A DNA stretch of 64,000 nt from Caulobacter sp. 602-1 (GTDB lineage: Bacteria; Pseudomonadota; Alphaproteobacteria; Caulobacterales; Caulobacteraceae). Below, one piece after another: positions 15,300-25,033 of the stretch (positions are counted from its first letter, which is position 1; each line of letters starts with the position of its first letter). Location: NCBI RefSeq assembly GCF_003931565.1, contig NZ_RRYI01000001.1, positions 434,001-498,000 of the forward strand, given 5' to 3'. Made by a program: the position numbers and the translations under genes. The notes beneath the pieces were generated by a model. It saw nothing but the letters and a program-made list of their open reading frames with translations. It was not told the DNA's origin and made no database searches.

Positions 15300-18200
15300 C
15301 TAGAGGCCGATGGCCTCCAGTTGGGCGACGCTCATGGCGTCCAGCTGGGCCGCGGTCAGCTTGTTGACCTGGGCGCGCGACAGGCCGCTCAGCTGGTTGG
15401 GACTGAAGGCGGCGATCTGCTCGCTGGTGAAGCCCGATATCTGGCTGGGCATGATCTGGCCGATCTGCTCGCCGGTGAGGCTGCGAATGGCCACGGCGGG
15501 CAGCTGGCCGACCTGGGTGGTGGTCAGGGCCCCGAGCTGCGCGCCGGACAGACGCGCCAGGCCTTCGGCCCCGAACGCCGTCAGCTGCTCGCCCGAGAAG
15601 CCGCGCACCTGGGTCGCCGACAGGCCGCCAAACTGTTCGTCGCTCATGCCGTTCACCGCCGCCAGCGACAGCGCGCTGATCTGGGTGTTGGTCAGGGCCG
15701 CGACCTGGGTCCGGTTAAGCTCGCCAATGTCGGTGGGGGTCAGACCGCGCACCTGCACGGGCGTCAGCGCCGAGATCTGGCCGGCCGAGAGCGCCGCCAC
15801 CTGGGTGACGTTCAGGGCCGAGATGTCGGCGGCCGAGAAACCTTCCAGCTGGCCCGCGCCCAGGGCGCCGATCTGGGTGGCGGTGAACTCGCCAATGTCG
15901 GCGGCGCTGAACCGCTCGATCTGGCTGGTCGTCAGGCCGCGCACCTGGGCGGTGGTCAGGCGGGCGAACTGGGTGGCGTCCAGGGCCGAGAGAATCTCGC
16001 CGCTGACCGCGCCGATCTGGGTTCCGGACAACACCGCCACCTGGGTGGTGGTCAGGGCCCCGAAGGCGCTTGCGTCGAGGCTGGCCACCTGGGTCGTCGA
16101 CAGGCCCGTGATCTGGCTGGTGGTCAGGCTGGTCAGGCGGGAGGTCCCCAGGGCCGCGAAGGCCGTGGGCGACAGGGCGCCCAGCTGGGTCGGGTTCAGG
16201 TTGGCGACCTCGGTCGAGGTCAGGTTGGCGATGAACGTGCCGGACAGGCCCGCCATCTGGGTGGCGCTGAGCGTCGACAGGCGCCCCTTGAAGACGCTCT
16301 CGGGCAGTACGGCCAACTGGGTTGGCGACAGGCCCGCGAACTGGGCGGCCGTGAGGTCGCCGATGGCGGTCGTGCTCAGGCCGCCGATATTGGTGGTCGA
16401 CAGCGCGCCCAGCTGCGAGGGGGTCAGGCCGTCGACCTGGGTCGCGGACAGCTCGGCGAAGTCGGTGGTCGACAGGCTGGCGATCTGGGTGGTGCTGAGG
16501 CTCTGCACCTGCGCCGCCGACAGGCGGGCGACCTGGGTGGCGTTCAGGGCGGAGAAGGCCGTCGGCGTCAGGGCCGACAGGAACGAACCGGAGAGGCTGC
16601 CAACCTGGGTGACGGCCAGGGCGGACAGCTGGTCGCCGGTTATGGACCCGGCCTGGGTGGTCGACAGGCCGGCCAGTTGGGCGGAGGTGAAGCCGGCCAC
16701 CTGGGTGGCGCTTAGCGCCGGCAGGGCGTCGCTGGCCAGGGCCCCGACCTGGATCGAGCTGAGCGCCGCCAACTGGGTCGCCGATAGCCCGCCAACCTGA
16801 GTCGATTGCAGGGCCGAGATCTGCGACGGGGCGAGCGCGCGGAGCTGGGCGGTGCTCAGGGCGGCCAGTTGGTCCGGCTTGAGGGCCGCCACGTCGGTGG
16901 CCGGGAGGCCGCCAAGCTGCGACGCGGCGATCGCGGCCACCTGGGTCGTGCTCAACTCGCCCATGTCCTCGGGCGTCAGGCCGCGCAGCTGGGTGGCGTT
17001 CAGGCCGCCGATCTGGGTGGTCGTCAGGGCCGCGACCCGGGCGGCGTCCAGCGCCGAGAAGGCGGTCGCCGTCAGGCCGCCGATCTGTCCTGCGGTCAGC
17101 AGGCGGAGGCGCTCGGTCGCGATCGCCGCCACCGCCGTGCCTGTCAGGCCAGCCAGCTGGCTGGCGCGCAGGCCGGTCCACTGGGTGGTGTTGAGATAGG
17201 TGAGGTCGGTCGCGTCCAGGCCGCCCAGCTGGGTGGTGGTGAGGCCCTGCACCTGGGTGACCGCCAGGCCCGCCCACTGGGTGGCGTTGAGATTGCCGAT
17301 CGTCTCCGGCGACAGGGCGCCCAACTGCATGCCGGTCAGGGCCGCGATCTGGGTGGGGGCCAGAACGCCAAACATCGTTGTGGCGAAGCCCTTCAACTGC
17401 GTCGATGTCAGACCGCGCAACTGAGAGGCGGTCAGCTGCCGCAGGCTTTCGGGGCTCAGGCGGCCCAGATTGGTCACCGATAGCGCGCCGAGCTGGCTGG
17501 CGTTGAGGCCGCCCAGCTGGGTGGCGCTCAGGTTCGCGGCGATGTCGGACGGCAGGCCGGCCATCTGGTCGGTGGTCAGGCCGCGCAGCTGGCTGGCGCC
17601 CAGGGCCGCGATCTGGGCGGCGCTGAGGCCGTCCAGAGCCGTGGTCGACATCTTGCCGATCTGGGTGCTGCCCAACAGGCTGACGGCCGTGGTCGACAGG
17701 TGCGGGACCAGGACGCCGACCTGGGTCCCGTCCAGGGCGCCGATCTGCGCGTTGCTCAGCTCGCCGACATCGTCGTCAGTCAGGCCCTTCAGCTGGGTGG
17801 TCGTCAGGCCGCGCATCTGCACGACATTGAGCCGCGCCGTCTGGGTGGCGTTCAGGGCCGACAGCGACTCGGGCGTCAGGCCGCCGATCTGCGTGGCGCT
17901 CAACGCGGCGACCTCGGTGGCGGTCAGCCGGCTGATGTCGGTGGGCGTCAGCACCTTCATCTGCGTGGCCGTGACGCCCTTCAGCTGCAGGCTAGTGAGC
18001 GAGGCGACGCCGCGCAGCGTCGCGAACTGGGTCCCCGACAGGGCGCCGATCTGGTCGAAGGTCAGGGCCCCGACCTGCTCGGTCGTCAGGGCGGCCAGGT
18101 CGCTGGTCGACAGGGCCTTCACCTGCAGCGGCAACAGGGCCTTGATCTGGGTCGGGGTGAACGCGGCGAAGTCCTCGTCCGACATCCCCGCCAGCCGCTC

Positions 18201-19290
18201 CGGCGGGAGCTCGCGGATCTGGGCGGCGGTGAAGGCCTTCAGCTGGGCGCGGGTGAACTCGTTGAAGTCGTCGCCGTTCAAGCCCTTCAGCTGATCGGGT
18301 CGCAGACGGGCGATCTGGCTGGCGCTGAGCGCGGCCACGTGGGTGGCGTCGAGGCTGGAGAAGGCTGTGACCGACAGCCCGCCGACCGCCACCGGATCCA
18401 TGGCGGCCAGCAGTTCGGGCTTGAGGGCGTCGACCGCCGTCACCGACAGGCCGCCCGTATGGTTGCCGGACAGGCCGGCGATCTGGGTCGGCGTCAGTTG
18501 GTTCAGGAAGTCAGCGCCGGCGCGACCGATCTCCACGGAGGGGAGGCTGCGGATCTGGGTCGGCTTGAGCGCGGCGATCCGCTCGGGACCCAGGGCCTTC
18601 AACTGTTCGGCGGTCAGGGCCGACATCTGCAGGGCGCTGGCGCCGGCCCACTGTTCGGGCGTGGTCAGGGCGATGGCGGCGGCGTTCAGACCTTTTAGGG
18701 TCGGCACCGAGAGCCCGGCGAACTGAGCGGGGCTCAGCGCGCCGACCTGCTCGGCCGACAGGCTGGCGAACTGGGTCTGGGTCAGGCCGCCGATCTGGGT
18801 GGCGCTAAGAGACGCTAGCTGCTGGTTGCTGAACTCGCCGATGTCGGAGGGGGGCAATTGCCGCAGCTGGGTCGGGGTCAGGGACCGCACCTGGGCCAGG
18901 GACAGGCTCTGGATCTGGTCGCGCGACAGGGCTGCGACGGCCGTGGACGACAGGGCGACGATCTGGGTCAGGGCCAGGCTGTCCAGGGTGGTGGTGCTGA
19001 GCTGCGCGATCGTCGTGCCCGACAGGGCCTTCACCTGGACGGCGTTCAGCAGCTTCAACTGCTCGGCGCTGAAGGCGACGGACGACGACAGGCGCGGCAG
19101 CTGGGCGGTGGTCAGGGCCGACAGCTGGGTCTTGTTGAACTTGGCGAACTGCTCGGCGGTCAGACCGCCTATGGCCGTGGCCGAGATCGCCGCGACCTGG
19201 GCCTTGGTCAGCTTGGCGAATTCGGATGGTGGGGCCTCGGCCAACGCCGAGGCGCTCAGCGTCGCGATGCGAGCGGCCGACAGGCTGGAC
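15300..19290 (-). repeat. 24-bp degenerate coding tandem array
   Basis: The DNA of the octapeptide-repeat gene shows a 24-nt period, visible on the plus strand as recurrent GATCTGGGTGG/CAGGCC blocks. Copies are diverged at wobble positions but conserved in protein, so the array is selected at protein level. No spacers exist, so it is not CRISPR. Confidence 0.8.
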
Positions 19291-19322
19291 AGGGCCGAGC
19301 TATCTGAAACGCCGGCGACCAT
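15300..19322 (-). CDS. Giant octapeptide-repeat protein, function unknown
   Basis: 1340 residues. Nearly the whole chain is an eight-residue period, consensus Leu-[Ser/Thr]-x-[Thr/Ala/Glu]-Gln-[Ile/Val/Leu/Phe]-x-[Ala/Gly/Ser], about 160 copies, with Leu and Ile/Val spaced 5 and 3. There is no cysteine, no evident signal peptide, membrane span, RTX nonapeptide or separate domain; the C-terminus ends in a repeat (A-Q-L-E-A-I-G-L). A longer super-repeat is marked by an acidic octad D-[I/V/F/M]-[G/A]-E-[L/F] (about 15.72, 15.89, 16.45, 16.95, 17.76, 18.25 and 18.83 kb). Similar runs occur in proteins annotated as 'heme utilization' or large exoproteins, without demonstrated function. The ATG at 19322 follows GGAG by about six bases; a GTG at 19364 would add 14 residues. 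[S/T]-x-x-Q at each octad suits a helix N-cap, so a tight solenoid is possible (inference). Confidence 0.85.
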   Translation of the reverse strand: MVAGVSDSSALSSLSAARIATLSASALAEAPPSEFAKLTKAQVAAISATAIGGLTAEQFAKFNKTQLSALTTAQLPRLSSSVAFSAEQLKLLNAVQVKALSGTTIAQLSTTTLDSLALTQIVALSSTAVAALSRDQIQSLSLAQVRSLTPTQLRQLPPSDIGEFSNQQLASLSATQIGGLTQTQFASLSAEQVGALSPAQFAGLSVPTLKGLNAAAIALTTPEQWAGASALQMSALTAEQLKALGPERIAALKPTQIRSLPSVEIGRAGADFLNQLTPTQIAGLSGNHTGGLSVTAVDALKPELLAAMDPVAVGGLSVTAFSSLDATHVAALSASQIARLRPDQLKGLNGDDFNEFTRAQLKAFTAAQIRELPPERLAGMSDEDFAAFTPTQIKALLPLQVKALSTSDLAALTTEQVGALTFDQIGALSGTQFATLRGVASLTSLQLKGVTATQMKVLTPTDISRLTATEVAALSATQIGGLTPESLSALNATQTARLNVVQMRGLTTTQLKGLTDDDVGELSNAQIGALDGTQVGVLVPHLSTTAVSLLGSTQIGKMSTTALDGLSAAQIAALGASQLRGLTTDQMAGLPSDIAANLSATQLGGLNASQLGALSVTNLGRLSPESLRQLTASQLRGLTSTQLKGFATTMFGVLAPTQIAALTGMQLGALSPETIGNLNATQWAGLAVTQVQGLTTTQLGGLDATDLTYLNTTQWTGLRASQLAGLTGTAVAAIATERLRLLTAGQIGGLTATAFSALDAARVAALTTTQIGGLNATQLRGLTPEDMGELSTTQVAAIAASQLGGLPATDVAALKPDQLAALSTAQLRALAPSQISALQSTQVGGLSATQLAALSSIQVGALASDALPALSATQVAGFTSAQLAGLSTTQAGSITGDQLSALAVTQVGSLSGSFLSALTPTAFSALNATQVARLSAAQVQSLSTTQIASLSTTDFAELSATQVDGLTPSQLGALSTTNIGGLSTTAIGDLTAAQFAGLSPTQLAVLPESVFKGRLSTLSATQMAGLSGTFIANLTSTEVANLNPTQLGALSPTAFAALGTSRLTSLTTSQITGLSTTQVASLDASAFGALTTTQVAVLSGTQIGAVSGEILSALDATQFARLTTAQVRGLTTSQIERFSAADIGEFTATQIGALGAGQLEGFSAADISALNVTQVAALSAGQISALTPVQVRGLTPTDIGELNRTQVAALTNTQISALSLAAVNGMSDEQFGGLSATQVRGFSGEQLTAFGAEGLARLSGAQLGALTTTQVGQLPAVAIRSLTGEQIGQIMPSQISGFTSEQIAAFSPNQLSGLSRAQVNKLTAAQLDAMSVAQLEAIGL

Positions 19323-19409
19323 CGCTACTCCACTTACTCCGCGCGCCGTAGGCGCCGCCAGCACGATCGCACGAATCGCAAATCCACTTTAGGTGGAAAT
19401 TAATACAGT

Positions 19410-20330
19410 TTAAACTATATTTCCAATTCGCGCGTAGCGGGTCAAGCCTTCGACCAGGGCGTCGAAGACCAGGCGGACCCGGCGCACGTCCTTCAGGTCC
19501 TCGTGGGTGACCACGAAGGTTTCCAGGTCGATGGCGAACAGATCGGCCATAACCCGCTCCAGCATCGGATCGCGCGCGGCCAGGCCGACCTGGCAGATGC
19601 CAAGACCCAGGCCGGCCCGGATCGCCGCCAATTGAGCCACGTCGTTGTCGGTGCGGAAGGAAAAGTCCTCGACCCGCAGGTCGAGACCCAGGCCCATGGC
19701 CTTGATCGCCCGTACGCCGATCGTTTCGCTCTCGTAGCCGATCAGCGGCATGCGGCGGGCTTGCTCCATCGTGGTCGGCCGACCCCAGGCGTCCAGCACG
19801 CGCTTGTGGGCGTGCATGCCCAGGCTGATGGCGCCGATCCGCCTGGCGACCAAGGCGTCCTGCGTGGGCCGGACCATCCGCACGGCGATGTCGGCCTCGC
19901 GGCGCAGCAGATCCTCGCTGCGGTTTGTCAGGGCCAGCTCGAAGACAAGGCCCGGATGGGCTTCGCGCAACTCCGCCAGTATCGCCGGCAGAACCTCCAT
20001 GCCGACCACCTCGCTGGCGGTGATCCGGACCACGCCCGAGGCCGCCCCCGCCTCGGCCGAGGCCGCGCGGGCCAGGGAAGCGGCGGCCAGGGCCATGGCC
20101 CGGGCGTGCTGGGCTAGGTCCTTGCCCAGCGCCGTCGGCGTCAGCCCCGAGGGCGAGCGGGTGAAGAGCGCCACGCCCAACTGGGCCTCCAGATCCTCAA
20201 TCCGCCGACGCACCGTGGGCTGGGCGGCGCCCAGTTGGCGAGCGGCGGCCGAAAGGCTGCCGGTATCGACCACGGCCAGAAACGCGCGCTGACGCTCCCA
20301 GTCGACGGCGGTGGGCGGATCCAGGCTCAT
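19410..20330 (-). CDS. LysR-family transcriptional regulator
   Basis: 306 residues. N-terminal winged helix-turn-helix with F-L-A-V-V-D-T-G-S-L-S-A-A-A-R-Q-L-G and Q-P-T-V-R-R-R-I-E-D-L-E, then a periplasmic-binding-protein-like effector domain. It is divergent from an epimerase/reductase gene with 93 bp between, the classical layout for a LysR regulator and its target. Start at the ATG 20328-20330; the upstream extension has no HTH similarity. Confidence 0.9.
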   Translation of the reverse strand: MSLDPPTAVDWERQRAFLAVVDTGSLSAAARQLGAAQPTVRRRIEDLEAQLGVALFTRSPSGLTPTALGKDLAQHARAMALAAASLARAASAEAGAASGVVRITASEVVGMEVLPAILAELREAHPGLVFELALTNRSEDLLRREADIAVRMVRPTQDALVARRIGAISLGMHAHKRVLDAWGRPTTMEQARRMPLIGYESETIGVRAIKAMGLGLDLRVEDFSFRTDNDVAQLAAIRAGLGLGICQVGLAARDPMLERVMADLFAIDLETFVVTHEDLKDVRRVRLVFDALVEGLTRYARIGNIV

Positions 20331-20361
20331 ATATTTTTGATAGGCTGATGGAGCATTCTCG

Positions 20362-20375
20362 TCAATTTCTATTGA
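20362..20375. promoter_or_regulatory. Candidate LysR-type operator
   Basis: TCAATTTCTATTGA, an AT-rich inverted repeat TCAAT-N4-ATTGA, stands in the 93-bp divergent spacer between the LysR gene and the epimerase gene, about where LysR proteins bind their activation box. AT content contrasts sharply with the flanks. Pattern and position only. Confidence 0.4.
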
Positions 20376-20423
20376 TGCGCGCACGGCTCATTTTCTGGTC
20401 ATCGACATTCCAGGAGACGCCCG

Positions 20424-21437
20424 ATGACCATCCCGACCCGTATCGCTCTCGTCCTCGGCGCCAATGGCGGGGTGGGCGGAGAGACCGCCGCCGCTCTGGT
20501 CCGCCACGGCTGGACCGTCCGCGCCCTGGTCCGTGACCTAACCAAGACCGCCCGTCCGGGCTTCGACTACATCCAGGGCGACGCCCTCGACCGCGACGCC
20601 GTGGTCTCCGCCGCGAAAGGCGCTTCAATCATTGTCCACGCGGTCAATCCGCCCGGCTATCGCAGCTGGAAGAGCCTCGTCCTGCCGATGATCGACAACA
20701 GCATCGCCGCCGCTCGCGCCAGCAGCGCGCGGATCCTGCTGCCGGGCACGATCTACAACTACGATCCGGCCGCCCATGCGCTGATCGACGAGACCACGCC
20801 GCAGCGCGCCTTCACCCGCAAGGGCAAGATCCGCGTCGAGATGGAGGCGCGCCTGGAAGCGGCCGCCGCCCCGGGGAGCGAAAATGGCGGCGTGCGCTCG
20901 CTGATCCTGCGGGCGGGCGACTATTTCGGACCGCGCTCGACAACGAACAGCTGGTTCGCCTCGGGCCTCGTCACGCCCGGCAAGCCGGTGAAGACTATCC
21001 TCTATCCCGGTGACAAGGGTGTCGGTCACGCCTGGGCCTATCTGCCCGACGTCGGCGAGACCTTCGCCCGGCTGGCCGACCGCGAGGCCGAGCTGCCGGC
21101 CTTCGCCCGCTTTCATTTCGATGGGCTTTGGGACGCCGATGGGACCGCCTTGATCCGCGCCATCGCCCGCGCCGCGGGTCTCAAGCGCCCCAAGGTGTTC
21201 CGCCTGCCCTGGGGCCTGGTTCCGATCGCGGGACTATTCAACGAGACCTTTCGCGAACTGACCGAGATGAGGCCGTTCTGGCGAGAACCCGTCCGCCTCG
21301 ACAACCGCCGTCTCGTCGCCTTCCTCGGCGAGGAGCCGCGCACCCTGCTGGAGACGGCCGTTGCGGCGACCATGCGGGGCCTGGACGTACCGGTGGCGGA
21401 GCAGGGCGCGCCGTCGCGGTTGGCGCGGGCCGCCTAA
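20424..21437 (+). CDS. NAD(P)-dependent epimerase/reductase (atypical SDR)
   Basis: 337 residues. Rossmann motif V-L-G-A-N-G-G-V-G-G-E near residue 10 is a GxxGxxG variant typical of extended/atypical SDRs of the NmrA or epimerase type; a conserved G-T-I-Y-N-Y-D stretch at about 110 could hold the catalytic Tyr. Start ATG is preceded by AGGAGACGCCCG. It is the likely target of the divergent LysR regulator. Substrate unknown. Its last four bases overlap the stop of the convergent histidine kinase. Confidence 0.8.
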   Translation: MTIPTRIALVLGANGGVGGETAAALVRHGWTVRALVRDLTKTARPGFDYIQGDALDRDAVVSAAKGASIIVHAVNPPGYRSWKSLVLPMIDNSIAAARASSARILLPGTIYNYDPAAHALIDETTPQRAFTRKGKIRVEMEARLEAAAAPGSENGGVRSLILRAGDYFGPRSTTNSWFASGLVTPGKPVKTILYPGDKGVGHAWAYLPDVGETFARLADREAELPAFARFHFDGLWDADGTALIRAIARAAGLKRPKVFRLPWGLVPIAGLFNETFRELTEMRPFWREPVRLDNRRLVAFLGEEPRTLLETAVAATMRGLDVPVAEQGAPSRLARAA

Positions 21438-23140
21438 GCCCGCGCGAGCCGTCGGTCGAACTGTCCGATGGTCGAGACGAGGGTCGCCATCTCGATCGGC
21501 TTCTCGATGAAGGCGTTCATGCCGGCCGAGAGGGCCTCGGAGCGCTCGTCGTCCATGACCCCGGCCGTCAGGCAGATGATCGGCAGTCGCGCCCAGCGGG
21601 GTTCGGCGCGGATGCGGCGGGTGGCTTCCAGCCCGCCCATCCTGGGCATGTTGAAGTCGATCAGCACCATGTCGAAGTCGGCCTCGCCCAAGGCGTCGAT
21701 CGCGCCCTGGCCGTCGCCGGCCTCGACGATCTCGCAGCCCAGAGGGGCCAGCATCATGCCGATGACCTTGCGATTGACCGGATAGTCGTCGACGACCAGC
21801 AGCCGCAGCGGCGGTCCCGCCGGTGTCCCGCTGGGCTCAACCGTCGCGGCGGGCAGGTCGCAGAGGAAGGTCAGGACAAAGGTCGAGCCCTTGCCGACTT
21901 CGCTTCTGGCGGTGACCGCGCCGCCCATCATCTGCGCCAGACGGCGAGTTATGTTCAGGCCCAGGCCCGTGCCGCCGGTGCGACGCGCCGTGGCCGGATC
22001 GGCCTGGACGAAGGGCATGAACAGCCGCTCCAGCACCTCGGGGCGGATGCCGATGCCGGTGTCGGAGACGGTGATCTTCACCCGCACGCGATCCGTCCCG
22101 GGCGCGGGCGCGCAGCCGACCCGCACGAGAATCTGTCCGAAGGGGGTGAACTTCACGGCGTTGGAGATCAGGTTGGTCAGGCACTGACGCACCCGCAGCG
22201 GGTCGAACGTCAGGGCGGCGGGCACGGTGTCTTCGACCCGCAGGGTGATGGTCGAACCCTTTTCGCGGGCTTGCGGCTGGTTCAGTCGCACGACGCGGTC
22301 GGCCAACAGGGCCAGGTCGCCGACGATCGGAGCGATCTCCAGCTTGCCGGCCTCGATCTTGGCGAAATCCAGCACGTCGTTGAGAAGGGCTAGCAGGGTG
22401 CGGCCGGATTCCTCCAGCAGTTCGACCTGCTCGCGCTCGCCGGGCTCCAGAGGCTCCAGTTTCAGAGCCTGGGACAGGCCCAGCATTCCGTTCAGCGGCG
22501 TGCGCAGCTCGTGGCTCATCAGGGCCAGGAACTCGGACTTGGCCTGGCTGGCGATCTCGGCCCGGGCCTTGGCCTCCTCCAGGGCTCGACTGTTGCGGAT
22601 GTTGGTCACGGCGGCCTTGGCGGTATAGGCGGTCAGCATCAGCGCGGCGAGGAACAGCACTAGCCGCTGGCCCGCCGGGAACGGATTGAAGACCGCGGTC
22701 AGGGCCAGCAGCAGCAGGGCCGCGCCGCCGCCGACGATCAACAGCAGGAGCTTCGATCGCGCCGTGAACGCCTGGGCGTGGACCAGCAGGGCCGACAGCA
22801 GGCACAGGGCCGCCAGGCGCATGACCTCCTGGTCCAGGCTCCAAAGCAGCACGACCAGCGCCCACCAGACCAGATTCATCCAGACGACGGCCGCGACATA
22901 GGCCTGGCGCTGGCGGGGCGTGGTCGTCTGATCGACGCGCTGAGGCTTGCTGGCGATCCAGACCGCCGCCTCGGCGCTGGCGATGGCCAGACCCCAAAGC
23001 AGACCCGGAAGGGGCTCGACGAACAGGGCGTAGCACGTCGCGCTAAGCGCCCCGATGGCCAGGCGCAGGCCCAGCGTCGGCAGGCTGCGCGCCGTGACCG
23101 TGGTGACGCCTTCATCGAACCATTTCGACCAGCCCGGCAC
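21434..23140 (-). CDS. Hybrid histidine kinase with membrane N-terminus
   Basis: 568 residues. About six hydrophobic spans fill residues 20-190, then a HisKA domain with phospho-acceptor His in S-H-E-L-R-T-P-L-N-G (near 210), an HATPase domain (N box R-Q-C-L-T-N-L-I-S-N-A-V-K-F, G boxes D-T-G-I-G-I and G-T-G-L-G-L-N) and a C-terminal receiver with V-V-D-D and Asp in L-I-D-F-N-M-P (near 493). It has no PAS or periplasmic sensor, so it may sense through the membrane domain. GTG start at 23140 with a GGGGGAG SD; the extension to 23284 is unlikely. It is a paralogue of the kinase at 53.3 kb from HisKA onward. Confidence 0.88.
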   Translation of the reverse strand: MPGWSKWFDEGVTTVTARSLPTLGLRLAIGALSATCYALFVEPLPGLLWGLAIASAEAAVWIASKPQRVDQTTTPRQRQAYVAAVVWMNLVWWALVVLLWSLDQEVMRLAALCLLSALLVHAQAFTARSKLLLLIVGGGAALLLLALTAVFNPFPAGQRLVLFLAALMLTAYTAKAAVTNIRNSRALEEAKARAEIASQAKSEFLALMSHELRTPLNGMLGLSQALKLEPLEPGEREQVELLEESGRTLLALLNDVLDFAKIEAGKLEIAPIVGDLALLADRVVRLNQPQAREKGSTITLRVEDTVPAALTFDPLRVRQCLTNLISNAVKFTPFGQILVRVGCAPAPGTDRVRVKITVSDTGIGIRPEVLERLFMPFVQADPATARRTGGTGLGLNITRRLAQMMGGAVTARSEVGKGSTFVLTFLCDLPAATVEPSGTPAGPPLRLLVVDDYPVNRKVIGMMLAPLGCEIVEAGDGQGAIDALGEADFDMVLIDFNMPRMGGLEATRRIRAEPRWARLPIICLTAGVMDDERSEALSAGMNAFIEKPIEMATLVSTIGQFDRRLARA

Positions 23141-23288
23141 GATCGTTCTCCCCCCCGCTGCCCGCGCCCCTCGGGTTGCGGTCACGCTTTCGCACCCGAG
23201 CGCGGCGTGAGGCAACAGGCGGCGCCGGGGGTGGAACCGAAATCGGGTGTTTTGCTCAGCGGGTCCGCTCGTATCCCCGCCCAATAAG

Positions 23289-23317
23289 AAAGGCCCGGAG
23301 TCTCCTCCGGGCCTTTC
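23289..23317 (-). terminator. Terminator-like hairpin after etfA
   Basis: A 12-bp perfect stem AAAGGCCCGGAG/CTCCGGGCCTTT with a four-base loop lies 29 bases beyond the etfA stop. The T-tract is interrupted (TTTCTTATT), so it may be only moderately efficient. Confidence 0.7.
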
Positions 23318-23345
23318 CCATGTTCGCGAGCCAGGAAGGCTTGGT

Positions 23346-24287
23346 TTATTTGCCCGCCGCCGTCAGGGCGTCCATCAGTTCCGGGACGGCCGTCTTGTAG
23401 TCGGCGACCAGACCGAAGTCCGCCACCTGGAAGATCGGCGCGTCGGCGTCCTTGTTGATCGCGACGATCACCTTGGAGTCCTTCATGCCGGCCAGGTGCT
23501 GGATCGCGCCCGAGATGCCGATGGCGACGTAGAGCTGCGGGGCCACGACCTTGCCGGTCTGGCCGACTTGATAGTCGTTCGGGGCGTAGCCGGCGTCGAC
23601 GGCCGCGCGACTGGCGCCGACGGCGGCGCCCAGCTTGTCGGCCAGCGGCTCGATCACGCGCTGGAACTCCTCGGCCGACCCCATGGCGCGACCGCCCGAG
23701 ACGACGATCTTGGCCGCGGCCAGTTCCGGACGGTCCGACTTGACCATCTCTTCGCTGACGAAGCGGGTCTTGCCGGCGTCAGCGCCAGCGACGGTCTCCA
23801 CCGAGGCGCTGCCGCCTTCCGCCGCCGCCGCGAAGGCGGTCGGGCGGACGGTGATCACCTTCTTGGCGTCGCTCGACTGGATCGTCTCCAGCGCGTTGCC
23901 GGCGTAGATCGGGCGCGTGAAGGTGTCGGTCGAGACGACCTCGACGATGTCCGAGATCGGGGCGACGTCCAGCTTGGCGGCGACGCGCGGGGCGAAGTTC
24001 TTGCCGCCCGAGGTGGCCGGAACCAGGATCGCGTCGTAGTTGCCAGCCAGGGCCAGGACGGCGTCGGCCTGGGCTTCGGCGATACCGTGGCCCAGGGCGT
24101 CGGACTCGGCCAGCAGCACCTTGCGGACGCCGGCGATCTTGGCCGCTTGGTCGGCCACGCCCTTGGCGCCCTTGCCCAGGACCAGCACGTCCACGTCGCC
24201 CGAGATCTTCAGGGCCGCGGTGACGGTCTTGTGGGTGCCATCGCGCAGGTGCGCGTTGTCGTTATCGGCGACGACGAGAACAGCCAT
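23346..24287 (-). CDS. etfA: Electron transfer flavoprotein alpha subunit
   Basis: 313 residues. The C-terminal FAD domain is clear: S-G-G-R-A-M-G-S near 205, G-Q-T-G-K near 240, the signature [13 protein letters not shown] and [12 protein letters not shown]. With EtfB it takes electrons from acyl-CoA dehydrogenases and passes them to ETF:ubiquinone oxidoreductase. It follows etfB with a one-base overlap, so the two are translationally coupled. Confidence 0.97.
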   Translation of the reverse strand: MAVLVVADNDNAHLRDGTHKTVTAALKISGDVDVLVLGKGAKGVADQAAKIAGVRKVLLAESDALGHGIAEAQADAVLALAGNYDAILVPATSGGKNFAPRVAAKLDVAPISDIVEVVSTDTFTRPIYAGNALETIQSSDAKKVITVRPTAFAAAAEGGSASVETVAGADAGKTRFVSEEMVKSDRPELAAAKIVVSGGRAMGSAEEFQRVIEPLADKLGAAVGASRAAVDAGYAPNDYQVGQTGKVVAPQLYVAIGISGAIQHLAGMKDSKVIVAINKDADAPIFQVADFGLVADYKTAVPELMDALTAAGK

Positions 24288-25033
24288 TACAGCACCCCCG
24301 CGGTGTTGAGCTTCGAAATGAGGTCAGCGGCGGTTTCCACCTTGATGCCGGCCGAGCGCTTGGCGGGCTCGGTCACCTTCAGAACCTTCAGGCGCGGCGC
24401 GATGTCGACGCCGTAGTCGGCGACCGTCTTGCTGACGATCTCCTTCTTCTTGGCCTTCATGATGTTGGGCAGAGACGCATAGCGCGGCTCGTTCAGGCGA
24501 AGGTCGGCGGTGATGATCGCCGGCAGATCGACGTCCAGGACCTGCAGGCCGCCGTCGACTTCGCGGGTGACCTTGGCGGTCGAGCCCGAGACTTCCACCG
24601 CCGAGGCGTAGGTCGCCTGCGGCCAACCCAGCAGGGCCGACAGCATCTGGCCGACGGCGTTGTTGTCGCCGTCGATCGCCTGCTTGCCCATCAGGACCAG
24701 GTTGGGGTTCTCTTCAGCCACGACGGCCGCCAGCAGCTTGGCCACGGCCAGCGGCTCGGGATCGGCGTCGGTGGTGATCAGGACGCCGCGGTCGCCGCCC
24801 ATGGCCAGCGCCGTGCGGATCGTCTCCTGGGCTTGCGCCGGACCGATGCTGACGATGACGACCTCGGTCGCCACGCCCTTCTCCTTGAGACGCACGGCTT
24901 CTTCGACCGCGATCTCGCAGAAGGGATTCATCGACATCTTGACGTTCGCAAGGTCGACACCGGTCTGGTCCGCCTTCACGCGGGCCTTGACGTTGTAATC
25001 GATAACCCGTTTGACCGGGACTAGGACCTTCAT
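24287..25033 (-). CDS. etfB: Electron transfer flavoprotein beta subunit
   Basis: 248 residues, beginning [13 protein letters not shown]. It carries the family signature around [11 protein letters not shown] and the AMP-binding segment [14 protein letters not shown]. First gene of etfBA. An AAAC-N4-GTTT-like site lies about 120 bp upstream of the start, a motif also found before other acyl-CoA genes in this window. Confidence 0.97.
   Translation of the reverse strand: MKVLVPVKRVIDYNVKARVKADQTGVDLANVKMSMNPFCEIAVEEAVRLKEKGVATEVVIVSIGPAQAQETIRTALAMGGDRGVLITTDADPEPLAVAKLLAAVVAEENPNLVLMGKQAIDGDNNAVGQMLSALLGWPQATYASAVEVSGSTAKVTREVDGGLQVLDVDLPAIITADLRLNEPRYASLPNIMKAKKKEIVSKTVADYGVDIAPRLKVLKVTEPAKRSAGIKVETAADLISKLNTAGVL

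Noticed and set aside
15310..16800. Long plus-strand frames opposite the octad-repeat gene (also 16806-18698)
   Set aside because: They are mirror frames of the 24-nt repeat; their products are low-complexity Gly/Arg/Asp-rich and have no SD or family.
15300..19322. CRISPR array in the 24-nt repeat block
   Set aside because: No spacers, repeats are diverged in wobble positions and are in one coding frame.
15300..19322. RTX toxin or type I secreted adhesin
   Set aside because: No G-G-x-G-x-D nonapeptides, no C-terminal secretion signal and no transporter genes adjacent.
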